NCBI GenBank assembly: GCA_039029355.1
Contig: JBCCGI010000023.1
Coordinates: forward strand, 38,951-102,950
Reading direction: 5' to 3'
Source of the DNA: JBCCGI01 sp039029355
Lineage (GTDB): Bacteria; Planctomycetota; UBA1135; GCA-002686595
Length of the DNA: 64,000 nucleotides
Position numbers and translations under genes: made by a program. Of this stretch, positions 35,187 to 43,154 are shown piece after piece (the stretch's first letter is position 1; each line of letters begins with the position of its first letter). The notes beneath the pieces are model-generated. The model was given only the letters and a program-made list of their open reading frames with translations. It was not told the origin of the DNA and did no database searches.

Positions 35187-35707
35187 AGGCGGCGCTCGCT
35201 GCGTCTCTCGTGATCCTGCTCGCGGGCTGTGGCTCCGAGGCGAGCGGTGGCGGTGGCGCCGACGAACCGGCGCCGGCGGTCGCCGCCGAGCTCTCGCCGA
35301 CCGCGACCGTGCAGCGCTTCTACGACGCGCTCCTGGGCGGCGAGTACGGCGACGCGCGCACGCTGCTGCTGCCGATGGCGGACGCGGCGCGTCAGGAGAA
35401 GCTCGCGGAATCGCTGGGCGCAACCGGCGCGATGATGGAGACGGGCGAGCTGGCGCTTTCGGCGCACGAGCACGTCGTCGCGGGCGACTGGGCGCTGGTG
35501 GTCACGCGCCACGCGCGCCGCGTGGGCGAGGCCGAGGACGTGCTCATCCGCGACGAGTTCGTCTACCGTACCGCCGACGGTTGGCGCATCGCGACCGAGC
35601 CGATGCGCAGCGACGCTTTGATCGAGCCGCTCTGGAACGGCGATGCAACCCAGCTGCTGAACGCTTACAGAGCCGGCCATGCCGACTTTGTCATGAAGTA
35701 CCGTTAA
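35183..35707 (+). CDS. Small lipoprotein with an NTF2/DUF4878-like domain
   Basis: 174 aa from a GTG start. MKAALAASLVILLAGCGSEA is a lipoprotein signal with Cys at the LAGC lipobox. After an Ala/Gly linker, TATVQRFYDALLGGEYGDAR, LALSAHEHVVAGDWALVVTR and YRTADGWRIATEPM are the helix-sheet order of small SnoaL/NTF2-type domains found on secreted lipoproteins. It is translationally coupled to the PopT-type transporter, so a role at the membrane face near that protein is inferred. Function unknown. Confidence 0.7.
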   Translation: MKAALAASLVILLAGCGSEASGGGGADEPAPAVAAELSPTATVQRFYDALLGGEYGDARTLLLPMADAARQEKLAESLGATGAMMETGELALSAHEHVVAGDWALVVTRHARRVGEAEDVLIRDEFVYRTADGWRIATEPMRSDALIEPLWNGDATQLLNAYRAGHADFVMKYR

Positions 35708-35837
35708 GCCATTCCCGCCGCAGGCCACCCCTGCGCGAGGGAGGGAGTTAACTTTCTTTAGCGCCGCCCGCGGCTCCGTGCGCCCCGCCTAACGTTCGGC
35801 TTCAGGTTGTCGCCCCACCCGGTCGAAAGAGGGCGCC

Positions 35838-35877
35838 GCCGGAGGGAAGCCGGCAACGGTCGACACTCAGGTCGACC
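35838..35877 (+). promoter_or_regulatory. Structured leader before the DUF5060 gene
   Basis: Two adjacent hairpins are visible: GCCGG/CCGGC with a 7-base loop (35838-35854), and GGTCGAC/GTCGACC with a 6-base loop (35858-35877). An AAGGAG stretch (35885-35889) and a run of six G precede the ATG at 35904. A structured untranslated leader is likely. The segment contains GGAGGGAAGCCGGCAAC, which faintly recalls SAM-type riboswitch cores, but the rest of such a fold is missing. Confidence 0.35.
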
Positions 35878-35903
35878 AGCTAGAAGGAGCTCTTGGGGGG
35901 CAG

Positions 35904-38117
35904 ATGAAGAACGGCATGGTGGTACCGCTCTATGCGGTGCTTGCTTGGAGCGCGGTGGTGGGTGTGGTTTTCGGCGGCGAGGTGGGCAACCTCAGCAGCG
36001 GCGGGCAAGCTACCGCCAACCTCTGGAGCCCACTCGAGCTGACGTTCGTCGGGCTCGACTCCGACGAGTCGAGCAGCACGCCAAACGTCTTCCGCGACTA
36101 CCGCCTGCAGGTCGAGTGGCAGGCCCCCTCAGGGGCGATCTTTGACGTGCCAGGATTCTTCGACGGCGACGGCCAGGGCTCGGGGGAGGGCGACGTCTGG
36201 AAGGCGCGCTTCACGCCCGACGAGGTCGGCAGCTGGACCTGGACGGCATCCTTCCGCCAGGGCGACGACGTCTCGATCAGCCTGGACCCGGACGCCGGAT
36301 CGCCGGTCTTCTTCGACGGCGCGACCGGCACCGTCGACGTCGACCCGCCCGAGGGGGCCAAGGGCTTCCAGGGCAAGGGGCGGCTCCAGTACGTCGGCGA
36401 GCACTACCTGCGCTTCCAGGACGGCACCTACTTCCTGAAGACCGGCACGAACAGCCCCGAGAACCTGCTCGGGTACTCGGGATTCGACAACGTGCAGGAC
36501 GTGGGCGGGCTGGCGAACAGCGTCATCCACGACTACGCGCCGCACGTCTCCGACTGGAACCCCGGCGACCCCGAGGAGGGGACGCCCGGCTCGCCCAACG
36601 GGATCAAGGGGCTGATCGGCGCGCTGAACTACCTCTCGTCGCAGGGCGTCAACGCGGTCTACTTCCTGCCCATGAACATGGGCGGCGACGGCCAGGAGAC
36701 GACGCCGTTCCTCACCTACGTGAAGACCGAGTACGGCAAGACGCACTACGACGTCAGCCGGCTGGAGCAGTGGAACACGGTCTTGAACCACGCGATGCGC
36801 AAGGGCATCCAGCTGCAGTTCGTACTCTCGGAGACCGAGTGGGCGAACGAGAACTGGCTGGACGACGGGCAGCTCGGCCTCGAGCGCAAGCTCTTCTTCC
36901 GCGAGCTGGTCGCGCGCTTCGCGCACCACAACGCCATCAAGTGGAACCTGGCCGAGGAGAACGACTACTCGGTCCCGCTGCTGCGCGACATGGCGGAGTA
37001 CCTGGCGGCGGTCGATCCGTATGACCACCCGATCACGGTCCACACGAAGCCCGACGACTTCGAGGACTACTTCGCGCTCCTCGGCGACGACGATTTCTCG
37101 ATGAGCTCGATCCAGTACCTCAACAAGAACGCGGGTGAGTACGTCGAGGAGTGGCGCGCCAACACCGCCGCCGCCGGGCGCCCGTGGGTGATCGACATGG
37201 ACGAGAACGGCACCCCCGACGTGGGCGTCTCCGACGAGAACGCGACGGAGATGCGCAAGGAGGTGCTGTACGACGTGCTCTTCTCGGGCGGCAACGTCGA
37301 GTGGTACCTGGGCGGGAAGAGCCTCCCGCTGGGCGGGGACCAGAGCCTCGAGGACTTCCGCACGCGCTCCGACATCTGGCGCTACTCGCGCTATGCGCGC
37401 CGCGTGCTGGAGGACCACTTCGAGTTCTGGAAGATGGACCCGGCCGACCAGCTGTTGAACGGCGAGTCGCAGGCCTTCGGCGGCGGCGAGGTGTTCCAGT
37501 CCGAGCGCGGCGACACCGCGATCTACCTGCCCGACGCCTCGCCGTCCGGCAGCCTCGACCTGACGGCCTTCAACCCGACCTCGCGCTTCCTGTTCCGCTG
37601 GCGCAACCCGCGCAACGGACAGGACGTCGGGCTTCCGTGGTCGCAGCCCGGCGGCGACATCGTCGGCCTCGGCGAGCCGCCCTCCGATCCGAACTCGGAC
37701 TGGGTGATGATCGTCAAGCGCCTGGACTTCTTTGCGGACACCGAGGAGGTCTCGGTCGGCTCCGGCGAACAGACGCTCTTCATCGACGCGGGACCCGAGC
37801 ACGCCTTCGAGACGTATCAGATCCTCAGCTCGGCCAGCGGCATCCACCCCGGCACGGCCTTCGGCGACGTGATCCTGCCGCTCAACTGGGACGCCTTCAC
37901 CGACCTGACGCTGTTCTCCTCGGCTGGCTTCTCGACGGGCTTCTTCGGCGTCCTGAACGGCAACGGCAGGGCCACGGCGCAGCTCGATGTCGGCGGAGTG
38001 CTGAGCCCGCTGCTGGTCGGCTTCTCGCTCGACCACGCCTTCCTGTCCGCGGCCGGCGGCTTCAACGACGGCCCCGACTGGGCTAGCAACGCGGTGCCGA
38101 TGAAGATCGTGCCGTAG
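35904..38117 (+). CDS. Secreted DUF5060-domain glycoside-hydrolase-like protein
   Basis: 737 aa starting MKNGMVVPLYAVLAWSAVVG, a signal peptide. Residues ~35-150 form the DUF5060 beta-sandwich (WSPLELTFVGLDSD, RLQVEWQAPSGAIFDVPGFF, GSWTWTASFRQG). A TIM-barrel region follows, with NAVYFLPMNMGGDGQE, LQFVLSETEWANENW and HNAIKWNLAEENDYSVPLL; the glutamates in SETEW and AEEND are candidate acid/base and nucleophile. Family members act on plant or algal polysaccharides. The last ~120 residues are the module shared with the protein at 1973-3250 (ADTEEVSVGSGEQTLFI). It is probably a surface or secreted sugar-degrading enzyme. Confidence 0.82.
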   Translation: MKNGMVVPLYAVLAWSAVVGVVFGGEVGNLSSGGQATANLWSPLELTFVGLDSDESSSTPNVFRDYRLQVEWQAPSGAIFDVPGFFDGDGQGSGEGDVWKARFTPDEVGSWTWTASFRQGDDVSISLDPDAGSPVFFDGATGTVDVDPPEGAKGFQGKGRLQYVGEHYLRFQDGTYFLKTGTNSPENLLGYSGFDNVQDVGGLANSVIHDYAPHVSDWNPGDPEEGTPGSPNGIKGLIGALNYLSSQGVNAVYFLPMNMGGDGQETTPFLTYVKTEYGKTHYDVSRLEQWNTVLNHAMRKGIQLQFVLSETEWANENWLDDGQLGLERKLFFRELVARFAHHNAIKWNLAEENDYSVPLLRDMAEYLAAVDPYDHPITVHTKPDDFEDYFALLGDDDFSMSSIQYLNKNAGEYVEEWRANTAAAGRPWVIDMDENGTPDVGVSDENATEMRKEVLYDVLFSGGNVEWYLGGKSLPLGGDQSLEDFRTRSDIWRYSRYARRVLEDHFEFWKMDPADQLLNGESQAFGGGEVFQSERGDTAIYLPDASPSGSLDLTAFNPTSRFLFRWRNPRNGQDVGLPWSQPGGDIVGLGEPPSDPNSDWVMIVKRLDFFADTEEVSVGSGEQTLFIDAGPEHAFETYQILSSASGIHPGTAFGDVILPLNWDAFTDLTLFSSAGFSTGFFGVLNGNGRATAQLDVGGVLSPLLVGFSLDHAFLSAAGGFNDGPDWASNAVPMKIVP

Positions 38118-38130
38118 GCGCGTACGCGCC
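38117..38130. terminator. Short palindrome between convergent genes
   Basis: GGCGCGTACGCGCC is a perfect 14-base palindrome beginning at the last base of the stop codon of the DUF5060 gene. The NHL gene on the other strand ends 52 bases further. It could form a short hairpin in either transcript, but without a T-run it is weak evidence. Confidence 0.25.
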
Positions 38131-38169
38131 GCGGCGCGCAACGAATCACACCCGCTGCGCCGGATGCGG

Positions 38170-39174
38170 TTAGCGCCGCACCCGGCGTAGCTTCGTTAAG
38201 CGGCCTTCCTCAAGCCACTCGACCACGTAGAGGTCGCCGGAAGAGTCCCACTGCGCGCCGTGGGGCGAGTAGAAGAGCCCCGGCTGCTGCTCGGCGCGCG
38301 GCACGTCCTTGCGGTCGCGCATCTTGGGGTCGGGGTGCTCGCCGAGGTGCGTCAAGAGGCGCCCCTTGGGGTCGAGCAACGTGACCTTGCCGTCGATGTC
38401 CGGCACGACGAGGCAGCCGTCGGCACCGCGCGCGACCGTGCACGGCCGGCGGATGCCGTCGGTGAGCACACGCAGCGGCTTGCCGTCGAGCCCGAACACC
38501 TGCAGCCGGCGGTTCTGCCGGTCGGCGACGATCAGGATCTCGCGCCCATCGCGCTCCTCGATCCAGATCCCGTGCGGGTTGCGCAGCTGGCCCTTGTCCT
38601 TGCCCGGACCGCCGAACGACGCCACGTAGTTGCGGTCCTTGTCGTAGCGGTGGATCCAGTGGCGCCCGTAGCCGTCGGCCACGAAGAAGTCGCCCGTCTT
38701 CGACACCGCGACGCCGGTGGGGTGGTAGCGCTCGCCGTCCTCGTACTTGCCCGACTCCTCGGGGTAGCCGAGCCGCCAGCGGATCTCGCCCTCCAGGGTG
38801 CACTGGATGACCTCGCCCTCGAGGTGCGTGAGGTAGAGCAGCTCCTCGCCGCCCTGCTCGACGAGCGTCATGCCGTGCAGGCCGCCCGCGAGCTCGTCGC
38901 CGAAGGTACGCAGCAGCTCGCCGTCGGGCGAGAAGACGAAGACCGATTCGGGGCCGTTGGTCTGGACGTACACGCGGTCGGCCGAGTCGATCGCGATGCA
39001 GCCGTGCGTGTAGCCGAGCTCGGTCCCCTCGGGCAGGCGCGCCCAGTCGTGGACCCACTCGTAGACGTGCTCCCCGGTCCCAAGCGGGTCGAGCGTCGCC
39101 GGCTCGTCGGGCTCCTGGGCGAACGCGGCCAGCGCCAGGAGCCCGGCGAAGGCCGCGGGGAGCCGGCCGATCAC
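38170..39174 (-). CDS. Secreted NHL-repeat beta-propeller protein (second of a tandem pair)
   Basis: 334 aa from a GTG start giving IGRLPAAFAGLLALAAFAQ, a signal peptide. NHL blades are clear: DSADRVYVQTNGPESVFVFS, HPTGVAVSKTGDFFVADGYG, LRNPHGIWIEERDGREILIV and SPHGAQWDSSGDLYVVEWL. The blade spacing suggests six blades. It is nearly collinear with its upstream neighbour at 39171-40178 (HGCI, GYPEESG, DVP, SPHGA), so the two arose by duplication. Its GTG overlaps the neighbour's TGA. No enzymatic residues (for example those of peptidylglycine lyases) are evident. Confidence 0.82.
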   Translation of the reverse strand: MIGRLPAAFAGLLALAAFAQEPDEPATLDPLGTGEHVYEWVHDWARLPEGTELGYTHGCIAIDSADRVYVQTNGPESVFVFSPDGELLRTFGDELAGGLHGMTLVEQGGEELLYLTHLEGEVIQCTLEGEIRWRLGYPEESGKYEDGERYHPTGVAVSKTGDFFVADGYGRHWIHRYDKDRNYVASFGGPGKDKGQLRNPHGIWIEERDGREILIVADRQNRRLQVFGLDGKPLRVLTDGIRRPCTVARGADGCLVVPDIDGKVTLLDPKGRLLTHLGEHPDPKMRDRKDVPRAEQQPGLFYSPHGAQWDSSGDLYVVEWLEEGRLTKLRRVRR

Positions 39175-40178
39175 CGCTGCCGCTCGAGCTTCGAGATGCG
39201 GCCCCAGCGGTTCCAGTCCATGACGTACAGGTTGCCCTGGGCGTCCCAGCGCGCGCCGTGCGGCGACAGGAACTGGCCGTCGACCCACTGCTCCTTCGGC
39301 ACGTCGTTGCGCGCGCGCTTGGCCTCGTCGGGGTTGTCGCCGAGGTGGGTGATGAGCTTGCCCTCGCCGTCGAGGATCGTGACCCGCCCGGCCAGGTCCG
39401 GCACCAGGATGGCGCCATCGGCGTACTGCACGTTGCAGGGCCGGCGCAGCTCCTGGTCGAAGACGCCGAGCACGCGCCCCTCGAGGTCGAGCACCTGGAT
39501 GCGCCCGTTCTCGCGGTCCGCGACGAGGAGCGCGGGCTGCCCGTTCCACTCCTCGATCGCAATGCCGTGGCAGGTGCGGAACTGGCCGCGCAGCGTGCCG
39601 TGGCCGCCGAGCGTGCGCTTGTAGGCGCGGTCCTTGCCGAACACGTGGATCCACGACAGCCCATAGCCGTCCGCCACGTAGATGTCGCCGTTCGGCGCCA
39701 CCGCGACGCTGGTCGGCCGGAAGCGGCCGGGGTCGTCGTAGAGGCCGGACTCCTCCGGGTAGCCGAACGCCCAGACGATCTCGCCGTCGAGCGTGAGCTT
39801 CAGCACCTCCTGGCGCGACAGGTGGGTCGCGTACAGAAACTCCTGCCCGTCCTCCTCGCGCAGCACCATGCCGTGGATGCCGCCCTTGAGCTCCTCGCCG
39901 CCCCAGGCGTCGACGTAGGTGCCGTCCGCCTCGAAGACCACCACCGAGCGCTCGGTGTCGGTGTTCACGTACACCCGGCCGGCGCGGTCGACCATGATGC
40001 AGCCGTGGGTGTTGCCGAAGTCGGAGCCGTCCGGCAGCTGGCCCCAGCCGGGCACCCAGCGGTACAGGTGCTCGCCCTCGCCCAGCATCACCGGGGCGGA
40101 CTCCTGGTTGGACATGGTCAGCGCTCCGAAGAGGAGCGCCCCGAATACGGCGGGGGCGACGGGAAGGGAGCGGCGCAT
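39171..40178 (-). CDS. Secreted NHL-repeat beta-propeller protein (first of a tandem pair)
   Basis: 335 aa starting MRRSLPVAPAVFGALLFGAL, a signal peptide or anchor. Blades include NTHGCIMVDRAGRVYVNTDT, PTSVAVAPNGDIYVADGYGL, RTCHGIAIEEWNGQPALLVA and LSPHGARWDAQGNLYVMDWN. The closest relative in the window is the downstream gene at 38170-39174, with collinear motifs at the same positions. The two may form a heterodimer, or one may be a recent duplicate adapting to another ligand. Propellers of this type commonly bind extracellular ligands or serve as scaffolds. Confidence 0.82.
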   Translation of the reverse strand: MRRSLPVAPAVFGALLFGALTMSNQESAPVMLGEGEHLYRWVPGWGQLPDGSDFGNTHGCIMVDRAGRVYVNTDTERSVVVFEADGTYVDAWGGEELKGGIHGMVLREEDGQEFLYATHLSRQEVLKLTLDGEIVWAFGYPEESGLYDDPGRFRPTSVAVAPNGDIYVADGYGLSWIHVFGKDRAYKRTLGGHGTLRGQFRTCHGIAIEEWNGQPALLVADRENGRIQVLDLEGRVLGVFDQELRRPCNVQYADGAILVPDLAGRVTILDGEGKLITHLGDNPDEAKRARNDVPKEQWVDGQFLSPHGARWDAQGNLYVMDWNRWGRISKLERQR

Positions 40179-40280
40179 GGTCTCCTTGGGTTCGGAGTGG
40201 GGGGGGAGGCGAAGAGCATCGCACCGCCGCCGCGAGGGCGCAAGCGCCGCGGGAGGGCGAGAGTCCCCGCAGCCCGGACG

Positions 40281-41354
40281 CTAGTCCATCCGCCCGAGCG
40301 CCTCTTCGATCGCCGCGGACGAGAGCGCTAGCACGAGCGATGTTGCGACCTGCGCCTCGGCCACTTCCAGGGTCCAAGGAGGCAGGCCCAGCTCGACCCG
40401 GCGATAGCGGTGGCGCGAGGTTAGCGGCCGCTCGAGGTAGACGGAGAAGCTCCAGACCCCCGGCTCGGGGAGGAGCACGGTCCACTCGCCCGGCCCCTCC
40501 ATCTTTGTCCGCGGACCGTGGCGACGGAGGAGGATCCCCTCGCCGCCGGGGTCGATGATCGGCGTCCGCGGAGGCAGGTGCCCAGGCGGTTCGAGCCAAG
40601 CGTCGACGCCCACGACCACCGGCGGGGCGGGGAAGTCCTCGCACCTGAGGTCCAGCGTTACGGGCAGACCGGGCTCGAGCACGGCGACGCGCGAGGCCAC
40701 CACGCCTTCCTGGCGTCGCCTGCGGTAGCCGTCGGCTTCGACCTCCACGTGAAGCGGCGACCGAGAGGTCACCGTCGTGACGGGACCGCCACGCGTCGAG
40801 AAGCCGCCGCAGACGCCGGAGGCCTCGTTCCACAGCCAGACGGTCGCGGTCTCGATGGGGCCACCGCTCCCGTCGACCACCTCGATGTCGATCGCCTGCA
40901 GCTCTCTGCGCAGGTCGAGCTCGGCGAGCTCGACGGGGTTCTGGACCGGCTTCGCGCCGATCTCGATGCGCGTCTCCAGGCAGGCTCCTCTCACCCCGTG
41001 GATCCAAAGCGTGAAGCGGGCCGATCCGGACGGCATCTCGTCGAACGCGAAGCCACCCCGCGGCCACAGCGTCGTCCGGCCGGGAGCCCGGTGTTCGCCG
41101 TAGCTCTCGGGCCGGAGGTTCGCGAAGAAGCTGCCGGCCGGGATGCCCGGGTCGAGCAGGACCCTGCCCTCGATGCGATGGCCGGACCGCTGGGCCGGCG
41201 GACCGATGCCCGCGGACCAGGGCGCGAGGGTCGCCACGGCGATCAGGAGCGCGCCGACTGCGAACGACGCGACCGCGACGCCGACGGCGGTCCCGAGCCG
41301 CATCCTCCCGCACCTGCCTTCCAGGTTCCGCGCGCACCCCCGGGCCCGCTTCAT
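40281..41354 (-). CDS. Membrane-anchored protein of unknown function
   Basis: 357 aa starting MKRARGCARNLEGRCGRMRL. A single N-terminal helix (AVGVAVASFAVGALLIAVAT, residues ~24-44) is followed by an extracytoplasmic beta-rich part: GHRIEGRVLLDPGIPAGSFF, ELQAIDIEVVDGSGGPIETA, SPLHVEVEADGYRRRRQEG and WSFSVYLERPLTSRHRYRRV. Carboxypeptidase-regulatory-like sandwiches are possible. I recognise no named family. It lies ten bases downstream of the recJ stop on the same strand, so it may share recJ's transcript. Confidence 0.7.
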   Translation of the reverse strand: MKRARGCARNLEGRCGRMRLGTAVGVAVASFAVGALLIAVATLAPWSAGIGPPAQRSGHRIEGRVLLDPGIPAGSFFANLRPESYGEHRAPGRTTLWPRGGFAFDEMPSGSARFTLWIHGVRGACLETRIEIGAKPVQNPVELAELDLRRELQAIDIEVVDGSGGPIETATVWLWNEASGVCGGFSTRGGPVTTVTSRSPLHVEVEADGYRRRRQEGVVASRVAVLEPGLPVTLDLRCEDFPAPPVVVGVDAWLEPPGHLPPRTPIIDPGGEGILLRRHGPRTKMEGPGEWTVLLPEPGVWSFSVYLERPLTSRHRYRRVELGLPPWTLEVAEAQVATSLVLALSSAAIEEALGRMD

Positions 41355-41363
41355 GGGGCGAGC

Positions 41364-43094
41364 CTACTCCGAACGGAAGTCGTGCAGCGTCAGCTCGAGG
41401 TTCGTCTCGCCCCGGAACGTGTTCCAGCGCGGGCTGAAGGCCGCGTCGATCGGGCGGCCCATGGCCAGCTCGCCGATGCGGCCGCCGAGGCCGAAGCCCA
41501 TCGCCTTGAGCGCGTGGTCGCCGCGCCGCAGGCGCACGAGCAGGTGCCCGCCCTCGCGTCCCACCTCGCGCGGCGGCTCGGCCAGGCGCAGATCGCGGGC
41601 GCGGAAGACCGGCTCGGCGTTGCCCTCGCCGAAGGGCTCGAGGCGGTCGACCCAGCTCATCAACTCCTGGCCGACGTCCTCGAAGGCGAGCTCGGCGTCG
41701 ATCCAGAGCTCGGGCGCCTCGAAGCCGCCGCCGTCGAGCATGGTGCGCGCCTTGGCGCAGATCGCGCGGCGCAGGTCGTCGACGCGCTCAGGCCGCACCT
41801 CGCAGCCCGCCGCCTGGGCGTGGCCGCCGAAGCGCAGCATGTGCTCGGCGCCGCCGGACATCGCTTCGAGCACGTGGAAGCCCGCGACCGTGCGCGCGCT
41901 GCCGCGGCCGAGCTCGCCGTCGAGGCCGATCACGATCGCCGGACGGCCCATCTCCTCGGTGATCCGCGCCGCGACGATGCCGACCACGCCCTGGTGCCAG
42001 CCCTCGCCGGCGAGCACCAGCACGGGGTTCTCGTCGGCGTCGGCGAAGTCGGTCGCCTGGGCGCGCGCCTCCGCCAGCACTCCCGACTCGATCTCCTTGC
42101 GGCGGTTGTTCAGCTCGTCGAGCTCGCCCGCCAGCCGGCGCGCGCTCTCCTCGTCGCTCGCGAGCAGGAGGTCGACCGCGCGCTGTGCGCTGCCCAGCCG
42201 GCCGCTCGCGTTGATCCTTGGGCCGACCTGGAAGCCGACGTCGTCGGCCGAGAGCCGGCGGCCGAGCAGCCCGCAGACGCCGAGCATCGCCCGCAGCCCC
42301 GGGTTCTGGGTCTGCTCCAGGGCCTTCAGCCCGCCGCGGGCGAAGATGCGGTTCTCGTCGAGCAGCGGCACCACGTCGCACACCGTGGCGATCGCGACGT
42401 AGGCCATGGCGTCCTCGAGGAAGCCCTTGAGCTCGGGCGACACGCGCTTGGCGCCCGACAGCCGCTGCGCCAGTCCCCAGGCCAGCTTGAACGCCACCGC
42501 GCCGCCGCACAGCTCGCGCCAGGGGTAGGTCGAGCCGGGGAGCTTGGGGTTTACGATCGCCGCGGCGTCGGGCAGCGGCCCGGGCGAGGCCTCGTGGTGG
42601 TCGGTCACGACCGTGTCGACGCCGCGCTCCTTGAGCTGCCCGATCACCTCGTGCGCCGAGGTGCCGTTGTCGACGCTGATCACGACGCCGGCGCCGGTCT
42701 CCTCGGCGCGCGCGATCGAGTGCGGCCCGAACGAATAGCCGTCGGTCAGCCGGTTCGGGATGTGCCACGCCGCCCGCGCGCCGACGAGCGAGAGCAGCCG
42801 CATCAGGAGCGACGTGCCGGTCACTCCGTCCACGTCGTAGTCGCCGTGGACCAGGATCGTCTCGCCGTCCCGGATGGCCCGCTGGAGCCGGTCCGCGGCC
42901 GCCTCCATTCCCGGCAGCAGGAACGGGTCGTGGAGGCCCATCGGGCTCGCGCGCAGGTGCCGCTCGGTGGCGCCGCCGTCCTCGTGGCCCCGGGCCACCA
43001 GGATGCGGGCGACGACGCGCGGCAGCCCCGTCTCGCGGCAGAGCTTTCGCACCAGCTCGGGGTCGGGTTCACGCGTACGCCAGCGGGGGGCCAT
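41364..43094 (-). CDS. recJ: Single-strand-specific 5'-3' DNA exonuclease RecJ
   Basis: 576 aa starting MAPRWRTREPDPELVRKLCR. DHH phosphoesterase motifs are intact: ILVHGDYDVDGVTGTSLLMR (motif I), VVISVDNGTSAHEVIG (motif II) and DTVVTDHHEASPGPLPDA (motif III). RINASGRLGSAQ and RFGGHAQAAGCEVRP of the DHHA1 part follow, then an OB-fold C-terminus. RecJ degrades 5' single-stranded ends in recombination and mismatch repair. The length and order are standard. It is divergent from selA with about 60 bases between starts. Confidence 0.94.
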   Translation of the reverse strand: MAPRWRTREPDPELVRKLCRETGLPRVVARILVARGHEDGGATERHLRASPMGLHDPFLLPGMEAAADRLQRAIRDGETILVHGDYDVDGVTGTSLLMRLLSLVGARAAWHIPNRLTDGYSFGPHSIARAEETGAGVVISVDNGTSAHEVIGQLKERGVDTVVTDHHEASPGPLPDAAAIVNPKLPGSTYPWRELCGGAVAFKLAWGLAQRLSGAKRVSPELKGFLEDAMAYVAIATVCDVVPLLDENRIFARGGLKALEQTQNPGLRAMLGVCGLLGRRLSADDVGFQVGPRINASGRLGSAQRAVDLLLASDEESARRLAGELDELNNRRKEIESGVLAEARAQATDFADADENPVLVLAGEGWHQGVVGIVAARITEEMGRPAIVIGLDGELGRGSARTVAGFHVLEAMSGGAEHMLRFGGHAQAAGCEVRPERVDDLRRAICAKARTMLDGGGFEAPELWIDAELAFEDVGQELMSWVDRLEPFGEGNAEPVFRARDLRLAEPPREVGREGGHLLVRLRRGDHALKAMGFGLGGRIGELAMGRPIDAAFSPRWNTFRGETNLELTLHDFRSE

Positions 43095-43154
43095 CGCGGC
43101 ATCCTACGGAGCGCTGGCAAGGAAGGGCAGCGCGGGCGACACTGTTCTGCCCTC

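Noticed and set aside
35820..35880. Resemblance to a SAM-type or cobalamin riboswitch (GGAGGGAAGCCGGCAAC)
   Set aside because: Only a short core word matches. The expected flanking helices and B12 box are missing, and the downstream gene is a glycan hydrolase.
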